A stretch of 64,000 bases of DNA from Streptomyces camponoticapitis (GTDB lineage Bacteria; Actinomycetota; Actinomycetes; Streptomycetales; Streptomycetaceae). The stretch spans positions 293,971-357,970 of the forward strand of contig NZ_BMMV01000004.1 of the NCBI RefSeq assembly GCF_014646115.1, read 5' to 3'. Shown here piece after piece: positions 34,386 to 43,329 of this stretch; positions within the stretch are counted from its first letter, which is position 1; the number at the start of each line of letters is the position of its first letter. The notes beneath the pieces were generated by a model. The model had not been told where the DNA came from. It made no database searches and saw only the letters and a program-made list of their open reading frames with translations. Position numbers and translations under genes: made by a program.

Positions 34386-34476
34386 ATGTCAAGCGTTTGT
34401 CCTGACATTTAGACCTGCTGATGATCTCTGTTCGGACGGTGAACGGCCGCTGCTCGCCGCCTCGCTTGTCCTGACA
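34386..34476. promoter_or_regulatory. Paired TTGTCCTGACA boxes between the dehydrogenase and GntR genes
   Basis: TTGTCCTGACA occurs identically at 34397-34407 and 34466-34476, with an additional ATGTCA-N11-TGACAT inverted repeat at 34386-34408. The same half-site (CTTTGTCC on the minus strand, 35381-35389) recurs before the sugar ABC transporter. Probable binding sites of the GntR regulator encoded at 34528, controlling dehydrogenase, itself and the transporter. Confidence 0.5.
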
Positions 34477-34527
34477 ACCGAACTACAGGACTTTCCGTCA
34501 ACATCGCACGGGGCTACGCTCGCCCAC

Positions 34528-35316
34528 GTGTCCAAGCAGCCGGAACCAGAGCAGACGGGCGGATCGGCCCCTCAGGCCGCCGCGCTCCAGCTCGGTGTCG
34601 ACCGCACCAGCCCGGTCCCGCTCTACTTCCAGTTGTCGCAGCAGCTGGAAGCGGCCATCGAGCAGGGCGGACTCGCGCCGGGCAGCCTCCTCGGCAACGA
34701 GATCGAGCTGGCGGGCCGGCTCGGACTCTCCCGGCCCACCGTCCGCCAGGCCATCCAGTCGCTCGTCGACAAAGGCCTGCTGGTACGCCGCCGGGGCGTC
34801 GGCACCCAGGTCCTGCACAGCCAGGTCAGACGCCCCCTGGAGCTCAGCAGCCTCTACGACGACCTGGAGGCGGCCGGCCAGCGCCCCGCCACCCGCGTGC
34901 TGCGCAACGCCGTCGAACCGGCCACCGCCGAGGTGGCCGCCGCGCTCGGGGTCGCCGAGGGGACGGACGTACGGCTCATCGAACGGCTCCGGTACGCCCA
35001 CGACGAACCCATGGCCCGGCTGCGTAACCATCTGCCCGTCGAACTCCTCGACTGCGACACCGCACAGCTCGAAGCCACCGGCCTCTACCGGATGATGCGG
35101 GCCGTCGGCATCACGCTGCACAGCGCGCGCCAGTCGGTCGGCGCGCGCGCCGCCGACGCCGAGGAGGCGGGGCTGCTCGGTGAGGCGACGGGTGCGCCGC
35201 TGCTGGCGATGGAGCGCACCACGTTCGACGACACCGGCCGCTCGGTCGAGTTCGGCTCACACATCTACCGGGCCTCGCGCTACGTCTTCGAGTTCCAGCT
35301 CCTCGTGCGCCCCTGA
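34528..35316 (+). CDS. GntR/HutC-family transcriptional regulator
   Basis: A 262-residue HutC-subfamily regulator. The winged HTH occupies about residues 27-95 (VPLYFQLSQQLEAAIEQGG, GNEIELAGRLGLSRPTVRQAIQSLVDKGLLVRRRGVGTQV), followed by a UTRA ligand domain (LELSSLYDDLEAAG, GTDVRLIERLRYAHDEPMARLRNHLP, FGSHIYRASRYVFEFQLL). GTG start at 34528 without a ribosome site; TACGCT ends 7 bases upstream, so the mRNA is probably leaderless. Its position between a Gfo/Idh/MocA dehydrogenase and a sugar ABC transporter, with shared TTGTCC boxes, suggests it governs use of one sugar or polyol. Confidence 0.9.
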   Translation: MSKQPEPEQTGGSAPQAAALQLGVDRTSPVPLYFQLSQQLEAAIEQGGLAPGSLLGNEIELAGRLGLSRPTVRQAIQSLVDKGLLVRRRGVGTQVLHSQVRRPLELSSLYDDLEAAGQRPATRVLRNAVEPATAEVAAALGVAEGTDVRLIERLRYAHDEPMARLRNHLPVELLDCDTAQLEATGLYRMMRAVGITLHSARQSVGARAADAEEAGLLGEATGAPLLAMERTTFDDTGRSVEFGSHIYRASRYVFEFQLLVRP

Positions 35317-35362
35317 GCCCCGAAGCACTCCCGGCGCCCGCCACGGCTCCCGGGCACACCCA

Positions 35363-35421
35363 ATTCTTCGTAAGAATGTTCGGACAAAGTATTGACGGGG
35401 CCGCGTGTCCGCCGCTAGAAC
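35363..35421 (+). promoter_or_regulatory. Promoter and operator of the sugar ABC operon
   Basis: ATTCTT-CGT-AAGAAT (35363-35377) is a perfect 6-3-6 palindrome, followed by GTTCGGACAAAG, the complement of the TTGTCC boxes near the GntR gene. A good sigma-70-type promoter overlaps: -35 TTGACG (35392-35397), 18-bp spacer, -10 TAGAAC (35416-35421). Confidence 0.6.
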
Positions 35422-35466
35422 ACCTCCAGCCGCAACGGGGCGGCCGGGAGAGAAGGCGGACCCACC

Positions 35467-36480
35467 ATGCGTACCAACCGAAAGGCGGCGGGCCGTACGG
35501 CGGCGGCGCTGCTGACCGCATGCGCACTCGCCCTCGTCGCCGGATGCAGCGGCTCCGGCGGCAAGGACTCCGAGGACAAGGCCGACGACAGCGGCGGCGG
35601 CGGTACGGCGGCCAAGACCCCCCGCATGAAGATCGCCATGGTCACGCACTCCGGTGAGGGCGACACCTTCTGGGACATCGTCCAGAGCGGCGCGAAGGTC
35701 GCGGCGGCCAAGGACAACGTCCAGTTCCTCTACGCGGCCAACAAGGAGGGCAAGGAGCAGGCCCAGCTGATCCAGAGCTATATCGACCAGGACGTCGACG
35801 GACTCGTGGTCAGCCTCGCCAAGCCCGAGGCGGTCAAGGCCGTCCTCGCCAAGGCGGCGGCCGCCGGCATCCCGGTGGTCACGATCAACTCCGGCGCCGA
35901 GTTCTCGGAGCCCTTCGGGGCCCTCAGCCATATCGGCCAGGACGAGGCCGTCGCCGGTGAGGCCGTCGGCGAGGAGCTGAACAAGCGCGGCAAGAAGAAG
36001 GCGCTCTGCGTCATCCACGAGCAGGGCAACGTCTCGCTCGAAGGCCGCTGCGCCGGCGTCAAGAAGACCTTCGAGGGCACCGTCGAGAATCTGAGCGTCG
36101 AGGGCACCAACATGCCCGCGTCCACGTCGTCGATCGAGGCGAAGCTCCAGAGCGCCAAGGACATCGACGCGGTCGTGACGCTCGGGGCGCCGTTCGCCGC
36201 CGCCTCCGTCAAGGCGAAGGAGGGCGCCGGCTCCAGCGCCGAGATCAACACCTTCGACCTCAACGCCGACGTGGTCAAGCAGCTCAAGGCCAAGGAGATC
36301 GGCTTCGCGGTGGACCAGCAGCCCTATCTCCAGGGCTATCTCGCGGTCGACGAGCTGTGGCTCAACAAGAACAACGGCAACGTGATCGGCGGCGGGAAGC
36401 CCGTACTCACCGGCCCCGCGCTCGTGACCGAGAAGGACGTCCCGGCGCTGGAGAAGTACACCGCCCGCGGCACCCGATGA
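35467..36480 (+). CDS. Sugar ABC transporter substrate-binding lipoprotein 1
   Basis: A 337-residue type 1 sugar-binding protein (RbsB/XylF class). A lipoprotein signal ends in ALALVAGC (Cys 27) followed by a Gly/Ser/Asp linker. The binding fold starts at [24 protein letters not shown] (about 54-77), with IQSYIDQDVDGLVVSLAKPEAVKAVL and GIPVVTINSGAEFSEPFGALSHIGQDE later. It is the first gene of the transporter operon and is closely similar along its whole length to the next gene's product. Probably captures a sugar or polyol outside the cell. Confidence 0.92.
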   Translation: MRTNRKAAGRTAAALLTACALALVAGCSGSGGKDSEDKADDSGGGGTAAKTPRMKIAMVTHSGEGDTFWDIVQSGAKVAAAKDNVQFLYAANKEGKEQAQLIQSYIDQDVDGLVVSLAKPEAVKAVLAKAAAAGIPVVTINSGAEFSEPFGALSHIGQDEAVAGEAVGEELNKRGKKKALCVIHEQGNVSLEGRCAGVKKTFEGTVENLSVEGTNMPASTSSIEAKLQSAKDIDAVVTLGAPFAAASVKAKEGAGSSAEINTFDLNADVVKQLKAKEIGFAVDQQPYLQGYLAVDELWLNKNNGNVIGGGKPVLTGPALVTEKDVPALEKYTARGTR

Positions 36481-36577
36481 CCATGCGCCGTACACCCATG
36501 CCTGATACTTGGGCCGCCGGGCGAGGACGTACGACGCCCGGCGGTACCGGGAAGCGCAGCAAGAGGGGCACGGCGTC

Positions 36578-37600
36578 GTGGCTAGGATTCGAACAGGGGC
36601 ACGCGCGATCGGCGCGGTGCTGGCGGTGGTTCTCGGGGCGGCGTCCCTGGCGGGATGCAGCAGCACCGGCGGCAAACGCGCCGAGGAGCGGGCCGCGGCG
36701 GCCGAGGCCCAGGCACGGGGGCGGGCCGCGGTGAGCACACCGAAGTGGACCGTCGCCATGGTCACCCACTCGGGAGACGGCGACACCTTCTGGGACATCG
36801 TCCAGAAGGGCGCCGAGGAGGCCGCGACGAAGGACAACATCAACTTCCTGTACGCGCACAGCGACGAGGGCCAGCAGCAGGCGCAGCTCGTCCAGTCGTA
36901 CATAGACAAGGGCGTCGACGGGCTGATCGTCACGCTCGCCAAGCCCGACGCGATGAAGGCCGTCGTCGCCAAGGCCACCAAGGCCGGCATCCCGGTGATC
37001 ACCGTCAACTCGGGCTCCGAGCAGTCGAAGCAGTTCGGCGCGCTCACCCATATCGGCCAGGACGAGTCCATCGCCGGCGAGGCGGTCGGCGACGAACTGG
37101 ACAGGCGCGGCCGGAAGAAAGCCCTCTGCGTCCTGCACGAGCAGGGCAACGTCGGCCATGAACAGCGCTGCGCCGGAGCGAAGAAGACCTTCGACGGCAC
37201 GATGCGGAATCTGTACGTCGAGGGCACCAACATGCCGGACGTCCAGGCGTCCATCGAGGCGAAGCTCCAGAGCGACAAGAGCATCGACGCCGTCGTGACC
37301 CTCGGCGCCCCGTTCGCCGACACCGCCGTCAAGGCGAAGGAGACGGCCGGCAGCAAGGCCGAGATCGACACCTTCGACCTCAACGAGGCCGTCGCCGGTT
37401 CGCTCAAGGCGGGCCGTCTCGGTTTCGCCGTCGACCAGCAGCCGTACCTCCAGGGGTACGAGGCCGTCGATCTGCTCTGGCTCTACCGGTACAACGCCGA
37501 TGTACTCGGCGGCGGGCGCCCGGTCCTCACCGGACCGCAGATCATCAACAAGCAGGACGCCGCCGAGCTGGAGAAATACGCGGAGCGAGGGACCCGATGA
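36578..37600 (+). CDS. Sugar ABC transporter substrate-binding lipoprotein 2
   Basis: A 340-residue paralogue of the preceding gene; segments such as [44 protein letters not shown] and [21 protein letters not shown] match it closely. A lipoprotein signal ends in GAASLAGC (Cys 27). I chose the GTG at 36578 ([14 protein letters not shown]) because GAGGGG lies upstream and it gives a proper signal peptide; an in-frame ATG at 36509 would add 23 charged residues before it. Its stop overlaps the permease start (ATGA). Two tandem binding proteins for one permease suggest different but related ligands or affinities. Confidence 0.9.
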   Translation: MARIRTGARAIGAVLAVVLGAASLAGCSSTGGKRAEERAAAAEAQARGRAAVSTPKWTVAMVTHSGDGDTFWDIVQKGAEEAATKDNINFLYAHSDEGQQQAQLVQSYIDKGVDGLIVTLAKPDAMKAVVAKATKAGIPVITVNSGSEQSKQFGALTHIGQDESIAGEAVGDELDRRGRKKALCVLHEQGNVGHEQRCAGAKKTFDGTMRNLYVEGTNMPDVQASIEAKLQSDKSIDAVVTLGAPFADTAVKAKETAGSKAEIDTFDLNEAVAGSLKAGRLGFAVDQQPYLQGYEAVDLLWLYRYNADVLGGGRPVLTGPQIINKQDAAELEKYAERGTR

Positions 37601-38682
37601 CCACAACCGCACCACCCGTGAAGGACCGGCCGGGCGACGGCGACGGCGCCAGGAGCGGCCCGGCCGAGGACGAGCGGCTGCTCGGCGACTCGCCGCTGCG
37701 CAAGCTGCTCGGCCGGCCCGAACTGGGCGCGGTCGTGGGCGCCGTGGCGGTGTTCCTCTTCTTCTCGGTCGTCGCCGACTCGTTCCTGAAGACGTCCAGC
37801 TTCGGCACCGTCCTGTACGCGGCGTCCACGATCGGGATCATGGCGGTGCCGGTGGCACTGCTGATGATCGGCGGCGAGTTCGACCTGTCGGCCGGTGTGC
37901 TGGTGACCAGCTCCGCGCTGATCTCCTCGATGTTCAGCTACCAGATGACGGCCAACATCTGGGTCGGCGTCCTGGTGTCCCTGCTGGTCACCCTCGCCAT
38001 CGGGATGTTCAACGGCTTCATGCTGACGCGGACGAAACTGCCGAGCTTCATCATCACCCTCGGCACGTTCCTGATGCTCACCGGACTCAACCTCGGTCTG
38101 ACCAAGCTGATCAGCGACACCGTCTCGACCAAGAGCATCGGCAACATGGAGGGCTTCGAGTCGGCGCGCAAGGTCTTCGCCTCCGAACTCAACCTCGGCG
38201 GCGTCGAGTTGAAGGTCACCATCCTCTGGTGGGCGGGCCTGGTCGCCCTCGCGACCTGGATCCTGCTCCGTACCCGCTTCGGCAACTGGATCTTCGCGGT
38301 CGGCGGCAACGCCGAGGCCGCGAGGGCCGTCGGCGTCCCGGTGCGGCTGACGAAGATCGGGCTCTACATGGGCGTCGGCTTCTGCGCCTGGGTCTCCGGC
38401 CAGCATCTGCTCTTCTCGTTCGACGTCGTACAGTCCGGCGAGGGCGTCGGCAACGAGCTGATCTACATCATCGCCGCGGTCATCGGCGGCTGTCTGATCA
38501 CCGGCGGCTATGGCTCCGCGATCGGCTCCGCGGTCGGTGCCTTCATCTTCGGCATGACCAGCAAGGGCATCGTGTACGCGGAGTGGAACCCGGACTGGTT
38601 CAAGTTCTTCCTCGGAGCGATGCTCCTTCTGGCCACCCTGCTCAACGCATGGGTCCGCAAGCGCGCGGAGGCAACCCGATGA
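37597..38682 (+). CDS. Sugar ABC transporter permease (RbsC type)
   Basis: A 361-residue inner-membrane permease of the monosaccharide family (BPD_transp_2). About ten hydrophobic segments span residues 45-350, including [41 protein letters not shown] and [33 protein letters not shown]; the GGEFDLS and IGGYGS-type motifs are family hallmarks. The 40-residue N-terminal tail is hydrophilic. The ATG overlaps the stop codon of the second binding protein, and the stop overlaps the ATPase start, so the three genes are translationally coupled. Confidence 0.93.
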   Translation: MTTTAPPVKDRPGDGDGARSGPAEDERLLGDSPLRKLLGRPELGAVVGAVAVFLFFSVVADSFLKTSSFGTVLYAASTIGIMAVPVALLMIGGEFDLSAGVLVTSSALISSMFSYQMTANIWVGVLVSLLVTLAIGMFNGFMLTRTKLPSFIITLGTFLMLTGLNLGLTKLISDTVSTKSIGNMEGFESARKVFASELNLGGVELKVTILWWAGLVALATWILLRTRFGNWIFAVGGNAEAARAVGVPVRLTKIGLYMGVGFCAWVSGQHLLFSFDVVQSGEGVGNELIYIIAAVIGGCLITGGYGSAIGSAVGAFIFGMTSKGIVYAEWNPDWFKFFLGAMLLLATLLNAWVRKRAEATR

Positions 38683-39614
38683 CCAGCACGCCCAGCACGC
38701 CCACCACCCCGACCGCCCCGACCGCCGGCGGAACGGCGACCACGACACCCCTGGTCGAGCTGGACGACGTCAGTAAGTACTACGGCAACATCCGGGCCCT
38801 CGAAGGCGTCTCGCTGGAGGTGCACGCGGGTGAGATCACCTGTGTCCTCGGCGACAACGGCGCGGGCAAGTCCACCCTCATCAAGATCATCGCGGGGCTG
38901 CACCGGCACGACTCGGGCGAATTCCTCATCGAAGGCAGGAAGACGGCGCTCGGCTCGCCGCGCGAGGCGCTCGACCTGGGTATCGCCACCGTCTACCAGG
39001 ACCTCGCCGTCGTACCGCTGATGCCCGTCTGGCGGAACTTCTTCCTCGGTTCCGAGCCGACGAAGGGCGCGGGCCCCTTCAAGCGCCTCGACGTCGAACT
39101 GATGCGCCGTACCACCCGCGAGGAACTGCTGCGGATGGGCATCGACCTGCGCGACGTCGACCAGCCCATCGGGACCCTGTCCGGCGGCGAACGCCAGTGC
39201 GTGGCGATCGCCCGCGCCGTCCACTTCGGGGCCAAGGTGCTCGTCCTGGACGAGCCGACCGCCGCACTCGGCGTGAAGCAGTCCGGAGTCGTACTGAAGT
39301 ACGTCGCCGCCGCGCGCGACGCGGGTCTCGGCGTGGTGCTGATCACCCACAACCCGCACCACGCGTATCTCGTCGGCAACCGGTTCGTCGTGCTCAAGCG
39401 GGGTGTCATGGCCGGCAGTCACACCAAGCGGTCGATCACCCTGGACGAGCTGACGCGCCAGATGGCGGGCGGCTCGGAGCTCGAAGAGCTGAGCCACGAG
39501 CTGGAGAAGGCTCCCGCACCGGCCCACCTCGGTGGCCGTCCGGTGGACGACGGTGGGCAGCTCGTGAAAGAGGACGAGAACGGCGAGCCGCCGGGCGGCG
39601 TCGCCAAGCCCTGA
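38679..39614 (+). CDS. Sugar ABC transporter ATP-binding protein
   Basis: A 311-residue single-domain ABC ATPase, half the length of RbsA-type tandem ATPases, so it must act as a homodimer. Walker A is [10 protein letters not shown] (about 65), the Q-loop is in TVYQDLAVV, the signature is [15 protein letters not shown] (about 171) and Walker B is [12 protein letters not shown], followed by the H-loop ITHNPHHA. An N-terminal Thr/Pro-rich stretch and a C-terminal Glu/Gly-rich tail of about 45 residues flank the domain. Translationally coupled to the permease. A terminator-like hairpin follows at 39645-39675. Confidence 0.94.
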   Translation: MTSTPSTPTTPTAPTAGGTATTTPLVELDDVSKYYGNIRALEGVSLEVHAGEITCVLGDNGAGKSTLIKIIAGLHRHDSGEFLIEGRKTALGSPREALDLGIATVYQDLAVVPLMPVWRNFFLGSEPTKGAGPFKRLDVELMRRTTREELLRMGIDLRDVDQPIGTLSGGERQCVAIARAVHFGAKVLVLDEPTAALGVKQSGVVLKYVAAARDAGLGVVLITHNPHHAYLVGNRFVVLKRGVMAGSHTKRSITLDELTRQMAGGSELEELSHELEKAPAPAHLGGRPVDDGGQLVKEDENGEPPGGVAKP

Positions 39615-39644
39615 CCCACCTCCCCACCTTCCTGATGGCAGAAT

Positions 39645-39675
39645 CGGCGGCGGTGGACAACCCCCACCGCCGCCG
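39645..39675 (+). terminator. 12-bp hairpin after the ABC operon
   Basis: CGGCGGCGGTGG (39645-39656) pairs perfectly with CCACCGCCGCCG (39664-39675) over a 7-nt loop, 30 bases after the ATPase stop codon. Confidence 0.65.
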
Positions 39676-39857
39676 CCCCGGACACCGGGCGCGACGAGCC
39701 CCCGATCCGCAGGGACGACACGACACGTGCGAGTACCCAGGCCGCGTTCCGGTAGCAGCGCCGCCAGCCCGCCCGGCGGCCCCAGCCCGGGAAGTCCCCG
39801 CCCCACTCCGGCCGCCCGTCCGGCGTCGGCTCCCCGCCGGCCGAGGGGGCGGCTGGG

Positions 39858-41228
39858 ATGAGCACCTACCGCGACTTCACCCACCGGGGCACCGCGCGCG
39901 CCACCGTCCTGCGGACCGTCGGCACCCGCGAACGCCGCTCCCACGCGTCGGCGCCGCGCGTACCCACCGTCGGCATCGACATCGGCGGTACGAAGGTGAT
40001 GGCCGGTGTCGTCGACCCGGACGGCAACATCCTGGAGAAGATCCGCACCGAGACGCCGGACAAGTCCAAGAGCCCGAAGGTCGTCGAGGACACCATCGTC
40101 GAGCTGGTGCTGGACCTCTCCGACCGCCACGACGTGCACGCCGTCGGCATCGGCGCGGCCGGCTGGGTGGACGCCGACCGGGCGAAGGTCCTCTTCGCCC
40201 CGCACCTCGCCTGGCGCGACGAACCCCTCAGGGACTCGATCTCCTCCCGGCTCGCCGTCCCGGTGATGGTCGACAACGACGCGAACACCGCCGCCTGGGC
40301 GGAGTGGCGCTTCGGCGCCGGACGCGGCGAGGACCACCTCGTCATGATCACGCTGGGGACCGGTATCGGCGGCGCCATACTGGAGGACGGCCGGGTCAAG
40401 CGCGGCAAGTACGGCGTGGCCGGCGAGTTCGGCCATATGCAGGTCGTGCCCGCGGGGCACCGCTGCCCGTGCGGCAACCGCGGCTGCTGGGAGCAGTACA
40501 GCTCCGGCAACGCGCTCGTCAGGGAGGCCAGGGAACTGGCCGCCGCCGACTCACCGGTGGCGTACAACCTCATCGAACGCGTCAAGGGCCACATCCCCGA
40601 CATCACCGGCCCCCTGATCACCGAGCTGGCCCGCGAGGGCGACGCCATGTGCGTCGAACTGCTCCAGGAGATCGGCCAGTGGCTCGGCGTCGGGATCGCC
40701 AATCTGGCGGCGGCCCTCGACCCGTCCTGCTTCGTCATCGGCGGCGGCGTCAGCGCGGCGGACGATCTGCTGATCGGCCCCGCGAGGGAGGCGTTCCGCC
40801 GCCAGCTCACCGGGCGCGGCTACCGGCCGGAGGCCCGTATCGCCAAGGCGCAGCTGGGCCCCGAGGCCGGCATGGTCGGCGCGGCCGACCTCTCACGGCT
40901 CGTGGCGCGCCGCTTCCGCCGGGCGAACAGACGCAGGCTGGAGCGGTACGAGAAGTACGAGCTGTACGCGGAGGCGATCCGTACCGGGCGGATGCCCCAG
41001 GAACTGCGCGAGGAGCAGGAGCTGCGCGAGGCCGAGGAGTCCCGCGCGGCCGCCGCGCGCGAGGCGCGGGAGACCGCGGCGGCGCGAGCGGAAGCGGAGG
41101 CGGAGACCGAGCCGAAACCGGCGTCGGACGAGCACACCTCCGAGGCACCGCGCGCACCGGGAGAGCCGCGGGAACCCCGCGACAACCCCGGCCGAGCCCC
41201 CCGCACCAGCCAGGAACCTCCCTCATGA
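39858..41228 (+). CDS. ROK-family sugar kinase (glucokinase-like) with long charged tail
   Basis: A ROK kinase of 456 residues, well above the roughly 310-320 usual for glucokinases. The ATP site is VGIDIGGTKVMAGVV (about 38-52), the sugar site is VDNDANTAAWAEWRFGAG (about 137-154), and LGTGIGGAIL and the zinc motif GHRCPCGNRGCWEQYSSG (about 196-213) are intact. After the kinase fold (to about 345) comes an extension of roughly 110 residues: Arg-rich, then Glu/Arg/Ala repeats (EEQELREAEESRAAAAREARE) that look like a coiled coil, then Pro/Glu-rich sequence. It probably phosphorylates the sugar imported by the upstream ABC transporter. The ATG follows GAGGGGG. Confidence 0.88.
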   Translation: MSTYRDFTHRGTARATVLRTVGTRERRSHASAPRVPTVGIDIGGTKVMAGVVDPDGNILEKIRTETPDKSKSPKVVEDTIVELVLDLSDRHDVHAVGIGAAGWVDADRAKVLFAPHLAWRDEPLRDSISSRLAVPVMVDNDANTAAWAEWRFGAGRGEDHLVMITLGTGIGGAILEDGRVKRGKYGVAGEFGHMQVVPAGHRCPCGNRGCWEQYSSGNALVREARELAAADSPVAYNLIERVKGHIPDITGPLITELAREGDAMCVELLQEIGQWLGVGIANLAAALDPSCFVIGGGVSAADDLLIGPAREAFRRQLTGRGYRPEARIAKAQLGPEAGMVGAADLSRLVARRFRRANRRRLERYEKYELYAEAIRTGRMPQELREEQELREAEESRAAAAREARETAAARAEAEAETEPKPASDEHTSEAPRAPGEPREPRDNPGRAPRTSQEPPS

Positions 41229-41800
41229 CCGTGCCCCATCAGTCGAAGTCTCCGGACGAGGTCCAGAAGCCGCCGGAGAACCACCGCCACATGGTCCGCC
41301 GCCGCTGGCTGACGGCGATAGTGATCGTGCTGCTCATCGGCATCCCCGCCGGTTATCTCGTGGTGTCGGCCGGCCAGAGCAGGCGCAGCGGGCTCGACAA
41401 GGAGCTGGAGTCCTCGGCCACCGGCCTCACGGACGACGTGCCGTCCCGGATGAAGCAGCGGGTCTTCGAGGTGCCGATCCCCGCGCGCGCCACGAACGTG
41501 CGCTACTACGAGACGAGCAACTGGAAGTCCAGCCGCCTGTATGTGCAGTTCAACGTGACGTCGGGCCGGCTCGACACCTTCCTCACCGAACTGGGCACGC
41601 ACCGCTCGGCGCTCAAGGAGGGCCACGTCAGCATCGCGCCCCGCGACTCGCGCACCGTCGGCTGGAACTTCGTCCCCACCCGCGTGTGGTCCGGCACCAC
41701 GCACAAGCAGAAGGACCCGCGTCCCACCCAGGACATCACCGTGGACCTGAGCGATCCGGCCATGCCCCGCGTGTACGTCGTCTCCACGACCACCCCGTGA
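41225..41800 (+). CDS. Single-pass membrane protein of unknown function
   Basis: A 191-residue protein. A cytoplasmic N-terminus of 28 residues is followed by one membrane anchor (LTAIVIVLLIGIPAGYLVVSA, about 30-50) and an extracellular domain of about 140 residues (VPSRMKQRVFEVPIPARATNVRYYETSNWKS, then RLDTFLTELG). The domain resembles small sugar- or ligand-binding-like folds seen in streptomycete membrane proteins, but I recognise no family. Its ATG overlaps the ROK kinase stop codon by 4 bases, so it is co-translated with the kinase. Confidence 0.75.
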   Translation: MTVPHQSKSPDEVQKPPENHRHMVRRRWLTAIVIVLLIGIPAGYLVVSAGQSRRSGLDKELESSATGLTDDVPSRMKQRVFEVPIPARATNVRYYETSNWKSSRLYVQFNVTSGRLDTFLTELGTHRSALKEGHVSIAPRDSRTVGWNFVPTRVWSGTTHKQKDPRPTQDITVDLSDPAMPRVYVVSTTTP

Positions 41801-41863
41801 CCACCACATGGCGACCACCACCCCGTGAGGAGTGGCGGTGACCATCTCACTAACCTGACGCGA

Positions 41864-43213
41864 GTGAGTGAAGTGAGCGAAGTGAGTGACACGACGATGC
41901 CTGCCCCGACACTGACACTGCAGTACCGCATGGACGGACCGGACGACGCGCCGGTGCTCATCCTGGGTCCTTCGCTCGGTACCACCTGGCACATGTGGGA
42001 CAGGCAGACGCCGGAGCTGGCCAAGCACTGGCGGGTGGTCCGGTTCGACCTGCCCGGCCACGGCGGCGCGCCCGCCCACCCGGCCACCGGCGTCCCCGAA
42101 CTCGCGGACCGGCTCCTCGCCACGCTCGACGGACTCGGCGTGCAGCGCTTCGGTTACGTCGGCTGCTCCATCGGCGGCGCGATCGGCGCGGAGCTGGCGC
42201 TGCGCCGCCCCGACCGTGTCGCCTCACTTGCGCTGGTGGCGTCCTCGCCGCGATTCGGTACGGCAGACGAGTTCCGCCAGCGCGGTGTCATCGTCCGTAC
42301 GAACGGTCTCGACCCGATGGCCCGCTCGGCGCCCGAGCGCTGGTTCACGGCCGGCTTCGCCGCCGCCCAGCCCGCGATCGTCGAGTGGGCGGTCCAGATG
42401 GTCCGTACGACCGACCCGGGGTGCTACATAGCCGCGTGCGAGGCGCTCGCCGCCTTCGACGTACGGGCCGAGCTGGGCCGTATCGGTGTGCCGACGCTCG
42501 TGCTGGTGGGCGCCGAGGACAAGGTCACCGGCCCCGCCGAGGCCCGCACGCTGGTCGCCGGGATACCGGACGCCCGGCTCGCCCTGGTGCCGGGGGCATC
42601 CCACCTGGCGCCCGTCGAGCAGCCGGCCGCCGTCACGGACCTGCTCGTCCGCCACTTCTCCACCGCCTGGCAGAACCCCTCGGACACCTCGACGGGTCTG
42701 ACGGTGCTGCCGGACTGGGCCACCTATCCCGGGCCGGGGGCGCCCGCGGGGCCGCCGACCCTGTCGCCGATGACCTCCCCCGTCGCCGAGATCGCCTCCG
42801 CCGAGCAGCCGCAGGCCGTGGCCGCCGTACGCCCGGACCCTTACGAGGCGGGCATGCGGGTCCGCAGGGAGGTCGTCGGTGACGCCCACGTCGACCAGGT
42901 CATGGCCGAGACGGCCGGCTTCGCCGGTGACTTCCAGGAACTCCTCACCCGCTACGCCTGGGGCGAGGTGTGGAATCGGGAGGGCCTGGACCGCCGCAGC
43001 CGCAGCTGTGTGACGCTCACGGCCCTTGTCGCCGGCGGTCACCTGGACGAGCTCGCCGTGGAGACCAGGGCCGCCCTGCGCAACGGCCTGACCCCGGACG
43101 AGATCAAGGAAGTACTCATCCAGGCGGCCGTCTACTGCGGCTTCCCGGCGGCGAACGCCGCGTTCCGCGTCGTCGGCGCTGTCGTCCAGGAGGAGACCAC
43201 CCCCGACAGGTGA
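41864..43213 (+). CDS. pcaL: Fused 3-oxoadipate enol-lactonase / 4-carboxymuconolactone decarboxylase (PcaL type)
   Basis: A two-domain protein of 449 residues. The N-terminal alpha/beta hydrolase (about 12-265) has the nucleophile elbow GCSIGGAIG and LVLVGAEDKVT, with a terminal His in GASHLAPVEQP, matching PcaD. After a Pro/Gly-rich linker the C-terminal domain (about 325-445) is a carboxymuconolactone decarboxylase: RREVVGDAHVDQV, RSRSCVTLTALVAGGHLDEL and HVxx-like VLIQAAVYCGFPAANAAFRVV, matching PcaC. Such fusions act in the beta-ketoadipate pathway, but no pcaGH, pcaB or pcaIJ genes are near. Three in-frame GTG codons in a 9-bp repeat (41864, 41873, 41882) compete as starts; TAACCT 7 bases before the first suggests a leaderless mRNA. 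Confidence 0.88.
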   Translation: MSEVSEVSDTTMPAPTLTLQYRMDGPDDAPVLILGPSLGTTWHMWDRQTPELAKHWRVVRFDLPGHGGAPAHPATGVPELADRLLATLDGLGVQRFGYVGCSIGGAIGAELALRRPDRVASLALVASSPRFGTADEFRQRGVIVRTNGLDPMARSAPERWFTAGFAAAQPAIVEWAVQMVRTTDPGCYIAACEALAAFDVRAELGRIGVPTLVLVGAEDKVTGPAEARTLVAGIPDARLALVPGASHLAPVEQPAAVTDLLVRHFSTAWQNPSDTSTGLTVLPDWATYPGPGAPAGPPTLSPMTSPVAEIASAEQPQAVAAVRPDPYEAGMRVRREVVGDAHVDQVMAETAGFAGDFQELLTRYAWGEVWNREGLDRRSRSCVTLTALVAGGHLDELAVETRAALRNGLTPDEIKEVLIQAAVYCGFPAANAAFRVVGAVVQEETTPDR

Positions 43214-43329
43214 CGGCGCCGCCCCGGCCCGCCCGTTTGCTGTCGTGGTGGCGGATGTCGACCATGGGATGGTGCGATGCCGGTGTCGTACGGAACACCG
43301 CCCGGGAACCGCAACACGAGGTGATCACG

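Noticed and set aside
35257..37407. Minus-strand open frame of 716 codons opposite the two binding-protein genes
   Set aside because: It mirrors two real lipoprotein genes; no homology-like motif is visible.
39197..41800. Plus-strand open frame of 867 codons spanning the ATPase end and the ROK kinase
   Set aside because: It is a shadow frame for most of its length; only its last part coincides with the real single-pass membrane protein gene at 41225-41800.
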